56,965 nucleotides of DNA from Streptococcus gallolyticus (GTDB lineage Bacteria > Bacillota > Bacilli > Lactobacillales > Streptococcaceae). Positions 45,679 through 55,181 of the stretch are shown in pieces. Position numbers and translations under genes: made by a program. The stretch lies in NCBI RefSeq assembly GCF_003337175.1, contig NZ_NETH01000009.1, positions 1-56,965 on the forward strand, given 5' to 3'. The stretch's first letter is position 1. Each line of letters opens with the position of its first letter. A model generated the notes under the pieces. That model had not been told where the DNA came from. It ran no database searches and saw nothing but the letters and a program-made list of their open reading frames with translations.

Positions 45679-46910
45679 TACGCCTCCCAACGTTTAAATG
45701 CTAAAACAGCATTGTGTCCACCAAAGCCAAATGTATTTGAAATAGCATATTCTAGCTCTGCTTCTTGACCTTGTCCATAAACGACATTGGCTTCAATATC
45801 TTCTGACAACTCACGTGTACCAGCTGTCATTGGAATGTAGTTATGACGAAGTGCTTCGATAGTAGCAACAGCTTCAACAGCACCAGCAGCACCAAGAAGG
45901 TGACCAGTAAATGATTTTGTTGAAGAAACTGGAACATCTTTACCAAGAACTGTTACGATAGCTTTGCTTTCACCTTTTTCATTGGCTTGTGTAGAAGTAC
46001 CGTGTGCATTGACATAGTCCACATCTTCTGGAGAAATACCTGCTTCTTTAATAGCCAATTTAATCGCTTTAGCCGCACCAGAACCATCTGGTATTGGTGT
46101 TGTTTGATGATAAGCGTCACAGTTGCTACCATAACCAACAACTTCAGCAAGGATTGTTGCACCACGTTTTTGAGCGTGTTCAAGGCTTTCAAGAACAAGG
46201 ACGCCTGCACCTTCACCCATCACAAAACCGTTACGGTCTTTATCAAATGGAATAGCAGAGCGAGCTGGGTCTTCTGTTGTTGAAAGGGCAGTCAAGGCGT
46301 TGAAACCTCCAATACCGATTTCATTGATTGTTGATTCAGCACCACCAGCTAAGATCACATCATGATAACCGAATTTAATTTCACGGAAAGCTTCACCGAT
46401 GGCATCATTAGATGAGGCACAAGCTGTTGTGATTGATTTACATACACCACGAGCACCAATACGCAAAGCAATGTTTCCTGCAGCCATATTTGACAAAGCT
46501 TTCGGAATGAACATTGGTTGAATACGTCTGATTCCTTTTTCGTGCATACGAATAATTTGCTCTTGCATTTCTTGCAAACCACCAATACCAGATGACACGA
46601 TAACACCTGTACGGTCACGGTCAACAGTGTCCATATCCAGTTTTGCATTTTCAAGAGCTTCTAAAGTCGCATAAATCGCATAAAGTGAATATTGGTCCAT
46701 ACGATTTTTATCTTTGCGAACAAAGTATTTATCAAATGGAAAATCGTGAATTTCACCAGCATTGTGCACAGGAATTTCAGAATTATCAAATTTAGTGATT
46801 GGTCCAATACCAATTTTACCGTCGTGAAGATTATTCCAAAACTCTTCTGGTGTATTTCCAATAGGGGATGTTAAACCGTAGCCTGTAACTACAACTCTAT
46901 TTAATGTCAT
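45678..46910 (-). CDS. fabF: Beta-ketoacyl-ACP synthase II
   Basis: A 410-residue condensing enzyme. The catalytic triad is visible: Cys in SITTACASSNDAIGEAFREI (~165), His in YVNAHGTSTQANEKGESKAI (~305), and His in KSFTGHLLGAAGAVEAVATI (~340). It elongates acyl-ACP and is the only long-chain condensing enzyme in the cluster. Followed by accB with a one-base overlap. Confidence 0.97.
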   Translation of the reverse strand: MTLNRVVVTGYGLTSPIGNTPEEFWNNLHDGKIGIGPITKFDNSEIPVHNAGEIHDFPFDKYFVRKDKNRMDQYSLYAIYATLEALENAKLDMDTVDRDRTGVIVSSGIGGLQEMQEQIIRMHEKGIRRIQPMFIPKALSNMAAGNIALRIGARGVCKSITTACASSNDAIGEAFREIKFGYHDVILAGGAESTINEIGIGGFNALTALSTTEDPARSAIPFDKDRNGFVMGEGAGVLVLESLEHAQKRGATILAEVVGYGSNCDAYHQTTPIPDGSGAAKAIKLAIKEAGISPEDVDYVNAHGTSTQANEKGESKAIVTVLGKDVPVSSTKSFTGHLLGAAGAVEAVATIEALRHNYIPMTAGTRELSEDIEANVVYGQGQEAELEYAISNTFGFGGHNAVLAFKRWEA

Positions 46911-46972
46911 TTTTGTCTCCTTTTAAGAGAAATTTTCAACTCTAATTAAAATCATCAAGACAAAGCAATTGA

Positions 46973-47707
46973 TTATTGCATTGTCATACCACCGTCAATA
47001 GCAATCACTTGACCTGTCAAGTAATCTTGCTGTGCTAAGAAACTAGCAACAGAAGCCACTTCTTCAGCTTTACCAATGCGTTTCATTGGAATTCCTGCCA
47101 AAATCGCTTCTTGCATTTTTTCAGGAATCGCATCAGTCATATCTGATTCAATAAAACCAGGGGCAATAGCATTAACACGGACACCGCGCGCAGCCACTTC
47201 ACGAGCAACTGATTTCGTAAAACCAATCAAACCAGCTTTTGAAGCAGCGTAGTTAGCTTGTCCAACATTACCAGTCAAACCAACAACGCTTGATAGGTTA
47301 ATGATAGCACCTTGACGAGCACGTGTCATCGGTTTTAAGACTGATTGTGTCATGTTAAAGGCACCAGTCAAATTAACTTTAAGCACAGACTCAAAATCAG
47401 CTTCTGACATTTTTAGCATTAATTTATCGTTGGTAATACCTGCGTTATTAACTAAAATATCAACAGAACCAAGATCGTTGATAGCTTCATCAACCATACG
47501 CTTAGCATCGTCAAAATGTGACACATCACCCGAAATAGCAATCACTTTAACGTGATAGTCTTTAAAACTATCAATCAAATCTTGCGAAATTTCAGAACGC
47601 CCATTAAGGACAATATTAGCACCAAGACTAGCAAATTGACGTGCGATAGCTAAACCAATTCCACGAGTTGAACCCGTTACGAAAACATTTTTATCTCTGA
47701 TTTCCAT
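46973..47707 (-). CDS. fabG: 3-oxoacyl-ACP reductase
   Basis: A 244-residue short-chain dehydrogenase. NADPH motif VTGSTRGIGLAIARQFASLG, NNAG in ILVNNAGITNDKLMLKMSEA, catalytic Ser in INLSSVVGLTGN and YxxxK in ANYAASKAGLIGFTKSVARE. It reduces 3-ketoacyl-ACP in each elongation cycle. Nine bp after fabD. Confidence 0.97.
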   Translation of the reverse strand: MEIRDKNVFVTGSTRGIGLAIARQFASLGANIVLNGRSEISQDLIDSFKDYHVKVIAISGDVSHFDDAKRMVDEAINDLGSVDILVNNAGITNDKLMLKMSEADFESVLKVNLTGAFNMTQSVLKPMTRARQGAIINLSSVVGLTGNVGQANYAASKAGLIGFTKSVAREVAARGVRVNAIAPGFIESDMTDAIPEKMQEAILAGIPMKRIGKAEEVASVASFLAQQDYLTGQVIAIDGGMTMQ

Positions 47708-47716
47708 GATTTTCTC

Positions 47717-48637
47717 CTATTTTTCTAGCAAAGCTTCTAAGCTAGCTTCATCTTCAACCGTTGAGGCTGGAATAGCCTTATCGATTTTACGAAGAAATCC
47801 GCTCAAAACTTTACCAGGACCAATTTCGATAACTTCTGTCATTCCAAGCCCACGCATTGTTTCGATAGAATCATAAAAACGAACAGGCTCCTTAACTTGT
47901 CTAGCAAGTAAAGCTTTAATATCAGCATGGTCCATAACTTTTGCTTCTGTATTGCCAATTAAAGGGACTTGAAATTCAGAAAACGTCACTTTATCAAGAA
48001 CCTCTGCCAAACGTTCACTAGCAGATTGTAGTAAAGCAGTATGGAAAGGTCCTGAAACTTTCAAAGGAATTAAACGTTTTACGCCTGCTTCTTTTAGCAA
48101 CTCAACGGCATAATTAACGGCTTTGGTTTCTCCACCGATAACGATTTGTGCAGGTGTATTGTAGTTAGCAGGTGTCACAATTCCCTTGCTAGAAGCCTTT
48201 TGACAAATTTCTTCAATCAATGAAGCCTCTGTATTCATGACAGCAACCATTTTCCCAGTACCAGCTGGCGCTGCTGTTTCCATAAATTCACCGCGCTTAG
48301 CAACAAGCGCAACGGCATCTTCAAAACTTAAAGCACCTGAAGCCACCAAAGCAGAATATTCACCAAGAGAAAGACCAGCCACCATATCAGGACGATATCC
48401 CTTTTCTTGCAACAAGCGAAAAATGGCAACCGAAGTTGTCAAAATCGCTGGTTGAGTATAGCGAGTTTGGGTGAGTTTATCTTCCTCATTGTCAATTAAT
48501 TCACGAATATCATATCCGAGAATGCTGCTAGCTTGTTCAAAAGTTTCTCTAACAATAGGATATTTCTCATATAAATCACTTGCCATTCCAAGTTTTTGAG
48601 CCCCTTGACCGGCAAATAAAAAGGCTGTTTTTGTCAT
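47717..48637 (-). CDS. fabD: Malonyl-CoA:ACP transacylase
   Basis: A 306-residue transacylase. N-terminal TAFLFAGQGAQKLGMASDLY, nucleophile Ser in VAGLSLGEYSALVASGALSF, and catalytic His in LKVSGPFHTALLQSASERL. It loads malonyl units onto ACP. GGAGGATTTA precedes the ATG. 60 bp after fabK. Confidence 0.97.
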   Translation of the reverse strand: MTKTAFLFAGQGAQKLGMASDLYEKYPIVRETFEQASSILGYDIRELIDNEEDKLTQTRYTQPAILTTSVAIFRLLQEKGYRPDMVAGLSLGEYSALVASGALSFEDAVALVAKRGEFMETAAPAGTGKMVAVMNTEASLIEEICQKASSKGIVTPANYNTPAQIVIGGETKAVNYAVELLKEAGVKRLIPLKVSGPFHTALLQSASERLAEVLDKVTFSEFQVPLIGNTEAKVMDHADIKALLARQVKEPVRFYDSIETMRGLGMTEVIEIGPGKVLSGFLRKIDKAIPASTVEDEASLEALLEK

Positions 48638-48697
48638 TAAATCCTCCTAAGCGGGAAAATTGGTTTATTTTATATTAAAGTTTTTTAGTCTTTATCA

Positions 48698-49654
48698 CTA
48701 ATCAGACCAACGTTTAGCTTCTTCCAAGATGACTTCTTGAGCGCCATAGTAAAGGTCTTTCAAGATTTCTTCACAAGTTTCTTCTTTACGAATAAGCCCT
48801 GCAATCTGACCGGCCATAACTGAACCAGTAACAACATCACCGTCAACAACCGCATTACGTAAAGCACCTGCACCAAGCACTTCAATATCTTCTGCCGTCT
48901 TACGTCCAGCTAGGAAATCTTTTTCAGCATGTGCATATGAGGTTGTTAATTTATTTTTAACAGCACGAACTGGGTGTCCAACAACTGACGCTGAAATAAC
49001 GGTATCAATATCTTTTGCTTTCAAGATTTTATCTTTAAAGTTTTGGTGTGCATTAGATTCTTTAGAAACTGCAAAGCGTGTTCCAACTTGAATAGCTTCC
49101 GCACCAAGCATAAAGATCGCTGCAGCACCACGTCCATCACCAACACCACCAGCACCGATAACAGGAATATTTACCGCATCCACAACTTGACGAACAAGTG
49201 TCATTGTTGTCAATTTACCGATGTGTCCACCAGCTTCCATACCTTCTGCGATAACTGCATCAGCACCTAATTTTTCCATACGTTTTGCAAGAGCAACACT
49301 TGGAACAACTGGAATAACTGTAATACCTGCTTCATGGAAACGTTCCATGTATTTACCAGGGTTACCAGCACCTGTTGTGACAACTTTTACACCTTCTTCA
49401 ATGACTAAATCTACAATATCATCAACAAATGGTGATAAAAGCATAATATTGACACCAAAAGGTTTGTCTGTAATTTCTTTAACTTTATCGATATTAGCTT
49501 TAACAACTTCTTTTGGGGCATTACCACCACCGATAATACCTAAACCACCAGCATTAGAAACAGCACCAGCTAGATCTCCATCAGCAACCCATGCCATTCC
49601 TCCTTGAAAAATTGGATATTTTATATTTAATAATTCTGTTATACGTGTTTTCAT
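48698..49654 (-). CDS. fabK: Enoyl-ACP reductase II (FMN), FabK
   Basis: A 318-residue FMN-dependent TIM-barrel enoyl reductase, the streptococcal replacement for FabI: KYPIFQGGMAWVADGDLAGA, GGLGIIGGGNAPKEVVKANI, and phosphate-binding NIPVIGAGGVGDGRGAAAIF. Because FabI is absent from this cluster, triclosan resistance is expected of the organism (family knowledge). The gene starts its own FabT-controlled promoter. Confidence 0.96.
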   Translation of the reverse strand: MKTRITELLNIKYPIFQGGMAWVADGDLAGAVSNAGGLGIIGGGNAPKEVVKANIDKVKEITDKPFGVNIMLLSPFVDDIVDLVIEEGVKVVTTGAGNPGKYMERFHEAGITVIPVVPSVALAKRMEKLGADAVIAEGMEAGGHIGKLTTMTLVRQVVDAVNIPVIGAGGVGDGRGAAAIFMLGAEAIQVGTRFAVSKESNAHQNFKDKILKAKDIDTVISASVVGHPVRAVKNKLTTSYAHAEKDFLAGRKTAEDIEVLGAGALRNAVVDGDVVTGSVMAGQIAGLIRKEETCEEILKDLYYGAQEVILEEAKRWSD

Positions 49655-49685
49655 ATTAACCCTTCTTAGTCTTTATAAAACAATA

Positions 49686-49703
49686 ATTTGATAGTCAAAC
49701 TAT
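49686..49703 (-). promoter_or_regulatory. FabT operator overlapping the fabK promoter
   Basis: The palindromic ATTTGATAGTCAAACTAT matches the FabT pattern TTTGA-x-TCAAA. Read on the minus strand it contains TTGACT as probable -35, with TATAAA/TAAAGA-type -10 sequence 15-17 bp downstream. Repressor binding would block the promoter for fabK and everything to accA. Confidence 0.75.
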
Positions 49704-49780
49704 CATAATAAGAAGAGAGGGAGTAAGATAGGCACTAATGTCTTAGTTACATATCCCACAACCCTTCCTACTAAATATAG

Positions 49781-49807
49781 TGGAGTTAGTTTTTAGCACC
49801 AACTCCA
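49781..49807 (-). other. Hairpin after acpP
   Basis: TGGAGTTGGT pairs with ACTAACTCCA (10 bp, one G.U) just after the acpP stop, without a T-run. Likely mRNA 3'-end stabilisation or weak termination that lets acpP be expressed above fabK. Confidence 0.55.
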
Positions 49808-49816
49808 GCCATGCTA

Positions 49817-50041
49817 TTATTTTGTTTTTTCTTCAACGTAAGCAACCAAGTCACCTACAGTATTAAGACCTTCTTCAGTTTCAATTTGGATGTCAAATTC
49901 ATCTTCGATTTCTGAAATAACTTGGAAAACATCAAGTGAATCAGCATCAAGTTCATCGAAAGTAGTTTCCAATTTTACTTCATCTGCCTCTTTACCAAGT
50001 TCTTCAACGATAATTTCTTGTACTTTTTCAAATACTGCCAT
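49817..50041 (-). CDS. acpP: Acyl carrier protein
   Basis: A 74-residue acidic ACP with the phosphopantetheine Ser in [20 protein letters not shown] (DSL motif, ~Ser37). It carries the growing acyl chain between all enzymes of the cluster. It is flanked by hairpins on both sides, which may raise its level relative to its neighbours. Confidence 0.96.
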   Translation of the reverse strand: MAVFEKVQEIIVEELGKEADEVKLETTFDELDADSLDVFQVISEIEDEFDIQIETEEGLNTVGDLVAYVEEKTK

Positions 50042-50078
50042 GATTATTTCTCCTTATAAATATAAATAAAAATTTTAT

Positions 50079-50096
50079 CTTGTGCTTATACACAAG
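50079..50096 (-). other. Hairpin between fabH and acpP
   Basis: CTTGTG (50096-50091, minus) pairs with CACAAG (50084-50079) around TATAAG, followed by TAAAATTTTTATTT. Possible partial terminator or RNA processing site before acpP. Confidence 0.45.
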
Positions 50097-50103
50097 TTTG
50101 TAA

Positions 50104-51078
50104 CTAGATTTTAACAATTAGACTGCCCCATGTCAAACCTCCACCAAAAGCAGAGAAAAGAACTGTTTGTGAACCGTCTAATTTAATGTATCCTTTATCA
50201 ACATACTCAGATAAAAGAATCGGAATACTTGCTGCACTGGTATTTCCATATTCCATCATGTTAGCTGGAAGTTTATCCACATCAACACCAATTTTTTTAG
50301 CAATTTTATCTAAAATACGGATATTAGCTTGGTGTAAAAACAAATAATCCAAATCTTCAGCTGCCACATCAGAAGCTTCAATTAGAGCCTTGATACTCTT
50401 AGAAACGTCACGGATTGCAAAATCAAAAATTGCTCTACCATCCATTTTTAAGAATTTATCATCAGTTTCTTCTTCTGAAAATGGTGAAGACAAGCCAACT
50501 TTCCCTGAAGTTAAACTAAGCCCACGACTGCCATCTGTATGGAGTGATTCGGCTAAGAAATGTTTTGTTTCAGAAGCCTCAATCAAAACACCACCAGCAC
50601 CATCGCCAAACAAAACCGAACTACTACGTTCAGACCAGTCTAACGTTTTTGACAAAGTCTCAGCGCCAACCACAATTCCTTTTTTGTACATACCTGACTG
50701 GATGAATTTATCCGCAGTTGCCAAAGCAAATACAAAACCACTACATGCTGCCGTCAAATCCATTGCAAAGGCATTAACCGCACCAACATTCGCTTGAATA
50801 CGTGCTGCCGTAGAAGGCATTAAACTATCAGGGGTTATCGTTGCAACAATGATGAAGTCAATATCTTCAGCCGATAAACCAGCTTTAGAAATCAGTTGCT
50901 TGGCAACTTGTGTCCCTAAATCACTAGTTGTTTCACTTCGAGTGATGTGTCGTCTTTTGATACCAGTACGTGATGAAATCCATTCATCACTAGTATCCAT
51001 AATTTTCGACAAATCATCGTTTGTAATCACTTGTTCAGGGGCATAGGCTGCTGCCTGAGCAATTCTTGCAAATACCAT
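50104..51078 (-). CDS. fabH: Beta-ketoacyl-ACP synthase III
   Basis: A 324-residue initiating condensing enzyme. Catalytic Cys in [20 protein letters not shown] (~112), His in [20 protein letters not shown] (~248), and Asn in [19 protein letters not shown] (~278). It condenses acetyl-CoA with malonyl-ACP. It starts 2 bp after the fabT stop, in the same transcript. Confidence 0.97.
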   Translation of the reverse strand: MVFARIAQAAAYAPEQVITNDDLSKIMDTSDEWISSRTGIKRRHITRSETTSDLGTQVAKQLISKAGLSAEDIDFIIVATITPDSLMPSTAARIQANVGAVNAFAMDLTAACSGFVFALATADKFIQSGMYKKGIVVGAETLSKTLDWSERSSSVLFGDGAGGVLIEASETKHFLAESLHTDGSRGLSLTSGKVGLSSPFSEEETDDKFLKMDGRAIFDFAIRDVSKSIKALIEASDVAAEDLDYLFLHQANIRILDKIAKKIGVDVDKLPANMMEYGNTSAASIPILLSEYVDKGYIKLDGSQTVLFSAFGGGLTWGSLIVKI

Positions 51079-51080
51079 TA

Positions 51081-51515
51081 TTACATTAACTCCTCAAGAA
51101 ACTTATGAAGATTCTTCAACCCTTGAGCCAAGGCTTCAAATTCCTCTTCATTCATATCTTCCGCAATATGGATAACCATATTTTTGTGGAATTTATGATG
51201 AAGTCTGTCGAGTAATCTTCCTTTTTTTGTCAAAGTTAAGTGAACAACACGGCGGTCCAATTTTGAACGTCGTCTTTCAATATAACCTTTTGCCTCCAGT
51301 TTATTCAGGCTAGTGGTTATTGTTCCGAGCGTTAACATCAACTCACGAGCAATATCACTTGGAGTAACATTAGAATTTTTGCCAATAATCTCAATGGTAT
51401 GCATTTCTTTTAATGAAACATCATTGAACTGACTTGTTCTTAGACTTGTCTCTTCAATGACTTGAACACGGTTAAAAATATCAACAAGGTATTCATTGAT
51501 TCTATTATAATCCAA
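51081..51515 (-). CDS. fabT: MarR-family fatty-acid repressor FabT, TTG start
   Basis: A 144-residue winged-helix MarR protein: [20 protein letters not shown], then [20 protein letters not shown] (recognition helix) and [19 protein letters not shown] (wing). FabT with acyl-ACP as co-repressor represses the fab genes and itself. The TTG at 51515 ([10 protein letters not shown]) follows AGGAGGTGAAATC and gives exactly the pneumococcal length. An ATG at 51548 would put the ribosome site and FabT operator region inside the gene. Confidence 0.95.
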   Translation of the reverse strand: MDYNRINEYLVDIFNRVQVIEETSLRTSQFNDVSLKEMHTIEIIGKNSNVTPSDIARELMLTLGTITTSLNKLEAKGYIERRRSKLDRRVVHLTLTKKGRLLDRLHHKFHKNMVIHIAEDMNEEEFEALAQGLKNLHKFLEELM

Positions 51516-51534
51516 GATTTCACCTCCTAAATAA

Positions 51535-51577
51535 ACTTTGACAGTCAAAGTATATCAAACATCAAAACATTTTGCAA
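51535..51577 (-). promoter_or_regulatory. fabT promoter with overlapping FabT operator
   Basis: Minus-strand TTGCAA (51577-51572), 17-bp spacer, TATACT (51554-51549). The perfect 17-bp palindrome ACTTTGACAGTCAAAGT (51535-51551) overlaps the -10 and start site, giving autorepression of fabT-fabH-acpP. Confidence 0.85.
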
Positions 51578-51630
51578 GATATTTAAGATTCTTCCATTCA
51601 ATAATTTGAAAATAGAATCATCTTCTTACA

Positions 51631-52419
51631 TTATTTTCCTGAAAATTTTGGACGACGTTTTTCAACAAAAGCACGGACGCCCTCTTTAAAATCTTCCTTA
51701 AAAGCTAGCTCTTCTTGAAGTTGCAATTCAAGTGACGTATAATCTTCCCAGCCTTCAAAAGATGCCTTCCATGACATTTCTTTAATCGCACGGTAAGAAT
51801 TTGCTGAGCCTCGTAGCAAACGTTTTGTGAGTTGATTAGTTGTTCTATCAAGCTTTTCAGACTCGCATAGTCGGTAAACAATGCCATATTCAAGCGCTTT
51901 TTGGGCATTTAAACCTTCCCCAGTCATTGCCAATTGAATGGCACGAGTTGTACCAATTGCACGGCTCATTAAGAAAAGGCCTCCAGCATCTGGCGCAAGA
52001 CCTACACCAACAAAAGCTTGAATGAATTTAGCTTTTTCACTAGCAACAACAAAATCTGCAGCGACAGCCATATTTGCAGCTGCTCCCGCAACCGCACCAT
52101 CTACACTCATAATAACTGGCTTTGGTAATTTTTTCATTGCAAATGAAATTTTATTAACCAAACTAGCAATTTCAACCAATGATTCAACATTGTCAGATTC
52201 TACGGCACGTTGCATTTCTGCCAAATCACCGCCAATTGAAAAAACTTTTCCAACTGCCTTAATAACCAAAATCTTGACAGAATCATCTGATTTAACGTTA
52301 TCTAAAACCTCAAGAATCTCTTGACATGTCGGGATATTAAAACCGTTTGAAATATCAGGACGATTCAAGGTTAAAGTTGCCACTTCACCCTTTTCATAAA
52401 TCACATTATTAAAAGACAT
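51631..52419 (-). CDS. fabM: Trans-2-decenoyl-ACP isomerase FabM
   Basis: A 262-residue crotonase-fold protein: [40 protein letters not shown] and [20 protein letters not shown] form the oxyanion hole and active-site loop. In streptococci FabM isomerises trans-2- to cis-3-decenoyl-ACP and so starts unsaturated fatty-acid synthesis. Its place at the head of the fab cluster favours FabM over a catabolic enoyl-CoA hydratase. It has its own promoter with a FabT-like site. Confidence 0.92.
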   Translation of the reverse strand: MSFNNVIYEKGEVATLTLNRPDISNGFNIPTCQEILEVLDNVKSDDSVKILVIKAVGKVFSIGGDLAEMQRAVESDNVESLVEIASLVNKISFAMKKLPKPVIMSVDGAVAGAAANMAVAADFVVASEKAKFIQAFVGVGLAPDAGGLFLMSRAIGTTRAIQLAMTGEGLNAQKALEYGIVYRLCESEKLDRTTNQLTKRLLRGSANSYRAIKEMSWKASFEGWEDYTSLELQLQEELAFKEDFKEGVRAFVEKRRPKFSGK

Positions 52420-52450
52420 CTATTTACCTCCAAATAAATAGGACAAAAAT

Positions 52451-52511
52451 AGTTTGATAATTTAACTATTTAGCAAGTGCTATTTTAGCATATTATTTCT
52501 TTTTTTATCAA
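52451..52511 (-). promoter_or_regulatory. fabM promoter and FabT-like site
   Basis: Minus-strand TTGATA (52511-52506), 18-bp spacer, TAAAAT (52487-52482). The imperfect palindrome AGTTTGATAATTTAACT (52451-52467) lies in the early transcript and resembles the FabT operators of fabT and fabK, with one weaker half. Confidence 0.65.
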
Positions 52512-52630
52512 GTAAAAACTGCTTATTTTACAAAAATAATTTGATATAGAAATAATTCAACAATCAAATGATTGTGATAAAAAAATGGAAAACTAGCGAT
52601 AATTGCTACCTTTCCACGCCTTTTCTTACT

Positions 52631-53278
52631 TTAATCAACAAGTTCTTCAAAAATCTACGTTAAATTGTCAACCAAGCGATTTGCCTTGCTTTGGTTCATT
52701 CTAAATAACTTATCCTCAATTGCCCAAACTTACAAGTCAGCAGAAACACCTACTTAAATGCCTTTTTCACTATCCTCAATAAGCAAAATATTATCATGAT
52801 TCGTTCCTAATTGCCGAGCAGCTTCCTGATAAATAGCTGGATGAGGTTTTCCTTTTGGAAATTCTTCCCCCGATAAAATAACTGAGAAATACGCTCTCAT
52901 CTTTGTATCGTCTAAAGCCTTTAAAATATCATGTTTTGTTGAACTTGATGCTCAGCCTAAACGATAACCATTATCATAAAGCTTCTTAATCATTTCAAAA
53001 GTATCTGGAAAAATTAAATCCTTATAAGGAAGTGGGTGATTATGCTTATAGGTTGTATATTCTTCTTGCAATTGGTAAATATCCCAATTCTTATAATCAT
53101 CACGTAAAATATCTCGCCAAATTTGCTTCATGTTTCCACCGATAAAAAACTAGGTGGTAAATGCTTGATACTAATCCCTTTTTCAGCTAAAAATTTTTCA
53201 CGTCTATGATAAATAAAAAGTCTCTGTATCAAATAATACACCTTCCATATCAAAAATAATAGCATTAAAATTTTCCAT
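52631..53278 (-). pseudogene. Decayed HAD-family (beta-phosphoglucomutase-like) gene
   Basis: From the ATG at 53278 the frames give NFNAIIFDMEGVLFDTETFY (HAD motif I, with Glu after DM), then KFLAEKGISIKHLPPS, HPLPYKDLIFPDTFEMIKKL, LSGEEFPKGKPHPAIYQEAA (motif III Lys) and NILLIEDSEKGI (motif IV). I count two frameshifts in the first third (after TETFY and after PPSFF) and four in-frame stops later (after YRLG, SEKGI, SADL and DNLT). Original length about 215 residues. Long inactive. Confidence 0.85.
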
Positions 53279-53314
53279 TCCTGTACTATACTATCTTTTT
53301 CTTTTTAAAAACTA

Positions 53315-53343
53315 CTGACAATTTTTCAGAATTTTGCTATAAT
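53315..53343 (+). promoter_or_regulatory. Aspartokinase promoter
   Basis: CTGACA (53315-53320), 17-bp spacer, TATAAT (53338-53343). The leader is only about 23 nt, with TGGAGAAG before the ATG, so there is no room for a lysine riboswitch. Confidence 0.82.
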
Positions 53344-53372
53344 TGTCTACAAATTGATATTTTGGAGAAGTC

Positions 53373-54734
53373 ATGAAAGTAATTAAATTTGGTGGTAGCT
53401 CACTCGCTTCTGCTCAGCAACTTAAAAAGGTATTAAATATTGTTAAATCAGATCCAAAACGACGCTTTGTCGTTGTCTCTGCCCCAGGTAAGCGTAACGC
53501 TGAAGATACCAAGGTAACAGATGCACTTATTAAATACTATAAAACATATACAGCTGGCGATGATGTTACTGCTGCGCAAGAATGGATTATCAATCGTTAC
53601 CAAGCTATAGCAGACGAACTCAGTTTAAACTCTTCTATCGTGAGCAAAATTGCTAGTGCTATTACAAGTCTTGCAACTCTTCCTATCGACGGAAATGATT
53701 TTCTTTATGATACCTTCCTAGCAGCTGGTGAGGACAATAACGCAAAACTCGTTGCGGAATATTTCCGTAAAAACGGTATTGCTGCTCGTTATGTTCACCC
53801 TAAAGAGGCTGGCATCATCGTATCTAGTGAACCAGGAAACGCTCGTATTCTTCCGTCAAGTTATGACAAGCTTGAAGAATTGCGTAATGCTGAAGAAGTC
53901 CTTGTTATCCCTGGCTTCTTTGGTGTAACAACTGATGGGCAAGTTTGTACCTTTTCACGTGGTGGGTCAGATATTTCAGGATCTATCGTGGCAGCTGGTG
54001 TCAAAGCTGATTTGTATGAAAACTTTACGGATGTTAATGGTATTTTTGCAGCCCATCCAGGCGTTGTCCATAAACCCCACACTATTAAAGAATTAACATA
54101 CAGAGAAATGCGTGAGCTTGCCTATGCAGGGTTCTCTGTCCTACATGACGAAGCGTTGATTCCTGCCTACCGGGGTAAAATTCCACTTGTCATTAAAAAT
54201 ACAAATAATCCTGACCATCCAGGGACACGTATTACTTTAAAACACAGCGGACCTACAGTTCCTGTCATTGGTATCGCTGCGGATGATAACTTCGCAAGTA
54301 TCAACATGTCTAAATACCTCATGAACCGTGAAGTCGGATTTGGTCGAAAAGTCCTCCAAATTTTAGAAGACCTCAACATCCGTTGGGAACACATGCCAAC
54401 AGGTATTGACGATATGTCAGTTATCGTCCGTGAACGCGAATTAACACCAATCAAAGAACAAGAAATTATCTCTTATCTCACACGAGAGTTAGGTGTTGAT
54501 GAAGTTGATATCGAGCACAATCTTTCAATCATCATGATTGTTGGTGAAGACATGAAAAACCATATCGGGGTAACTGCTACAGCAACCAAAGCTCTTTCAG
54601 ATAAACACATCAACCTTGAAATGATTTCTCAAGGTTCAAGTGAAGTTTCTGTCATGTTTGTAACCCAAACAGAACAAGAAAAGCAAGCCGTCCGCGCTTT
54701 ATATAATGCTTTCTTCACAAAAGAGCAAAATTAA
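53373..54734 (+). CDS. Aspartate kinase
   Basis: A 453-residue monofunctional aspartokinase. N-terminal KVIKFGGSSLASAQQLKKVL, kinase-domain SRGGSDISGSIVAAGVKADL and YENFTDVNGIFAAHPGVV, then two C-terminal ACT domains (GFGRKVLQILEDLNIRWEHM and GVTATATKALSDKHINLEMI). It phosphorylates aspartate as first step to lysine, threonine and methionine, and is probably feedback-inhibited through the ACT domains. No homoserine dehydrogenase is fused. It stands alone between a decayed HAD gene and its own terminator. Confidence 0.95.
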   Translation: MKVIKFGGSSLASAQQLKKVLNIVKSDPKRRFVVVSAPGKRNAEDTKVTDALIKYYKTYTAGDDVTAAQEWIINRYQAIADELSLNSSIVSKIASAITSLATLPIDGNDFLYDTFLAAGEDNNAKLVAEYFRKNGIAARYVHPKEAGIIVSSEPGNARILPSSYDKLEELRNAEEVLVIPGFFGVTTDGQVCTFSRGGSDISGSIVAAGVKADLYENFTDVNGIFAAHPGVVHKPHTIKELTYREMRELAYAGFSVLHDEALIPAYRGKIPLVIKNTNNPDHPGTRITLKHSGPTVPVIGIAADDNFASINMSKYLMNREVGFGRKVLQILEDLNIRWEHMPTGIDDMSVIVRERELTPIKEQEIISYLTRELGVDEVDIEHNLSIIMIVGEDMKNHIGVTATATKALSDKHINLEMISQGSSEVSVMFVTQTEQEKQAVRALYNAFFTKEQN

Positions 54735-54745
54735 TTCTACACACG

Positions 54746-54782
54746 AAACTCTGAGGCAATAAAGTCTCAGAGTTTTATTTTT
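54746..54782 (+). terminator. Terminator of the aspartokinase gene
   Basis: AAACTCTGAG (54746-54755) pairs perfectly with CTCAGAGTTT (54766-54775), followed by TATTTTTG. Confidence 0.88.
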
Positions 54783-55181
54783 GATGATGAACCTACTAAT
54801 CAAACTGTGATATATAGAAATTTCAAACTGACTAAAGTTGTCATTATTTTTATGTTTCTTAGTTTTCTCCCTTTTATCAGATTGGCATAACTCAAAATCT
54901 CCAATACTTGAAGCCTAAACTGAAAAATAGCAAAAATACTTTTTCTGTTCAAAACATTTTTCCCTTATAAGAAACAACAATTCAAAACCTCTACTTTATC
55001 GGGTAACAAGCACTATTTTACCTGTATTGACATAAGAAAGTAATTGCTATAGGCTAATATTATACATATGTAACCGCTATCTAGCGGAATGTCCTGATTA
55101 TAATTCATACCAGGCAAATCGTTAACATTGCTATAAACGTTTATACCAAAAACTTTTTACATTCTAACAGAGGAGCTAAGC
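54783..55181. other. Gene-free tract before the cellulase remnant, with cre-like palindrome
   Basis: No open frame of note. Near its end lies the 14-bp palindrome TATAAACGTTTATA (55132-55145), two bases off an ideal CcpA cre, and ACAGAGGAG serves as ribosome site for the cellulase remnant. CCGCTA-TC-TAGCGG-type inverted sequence occurs near 55076. TTGACA at about 55028 has no well-spaced -10. Confidence 0.5.

Noticed and set aside
49655..49816. Separate small gene between acpP and fabK
   Set aside because: The gap is filled by the acpP hairpin, the FabT operator and the fabK promoter; no frame is plausible.
53290..53372. Lysine riboswitch upstream of aspartokinase
   Set aside because: Promoter and ATG are too close (leader about 23 nt) to hold a lysine riboswitch.
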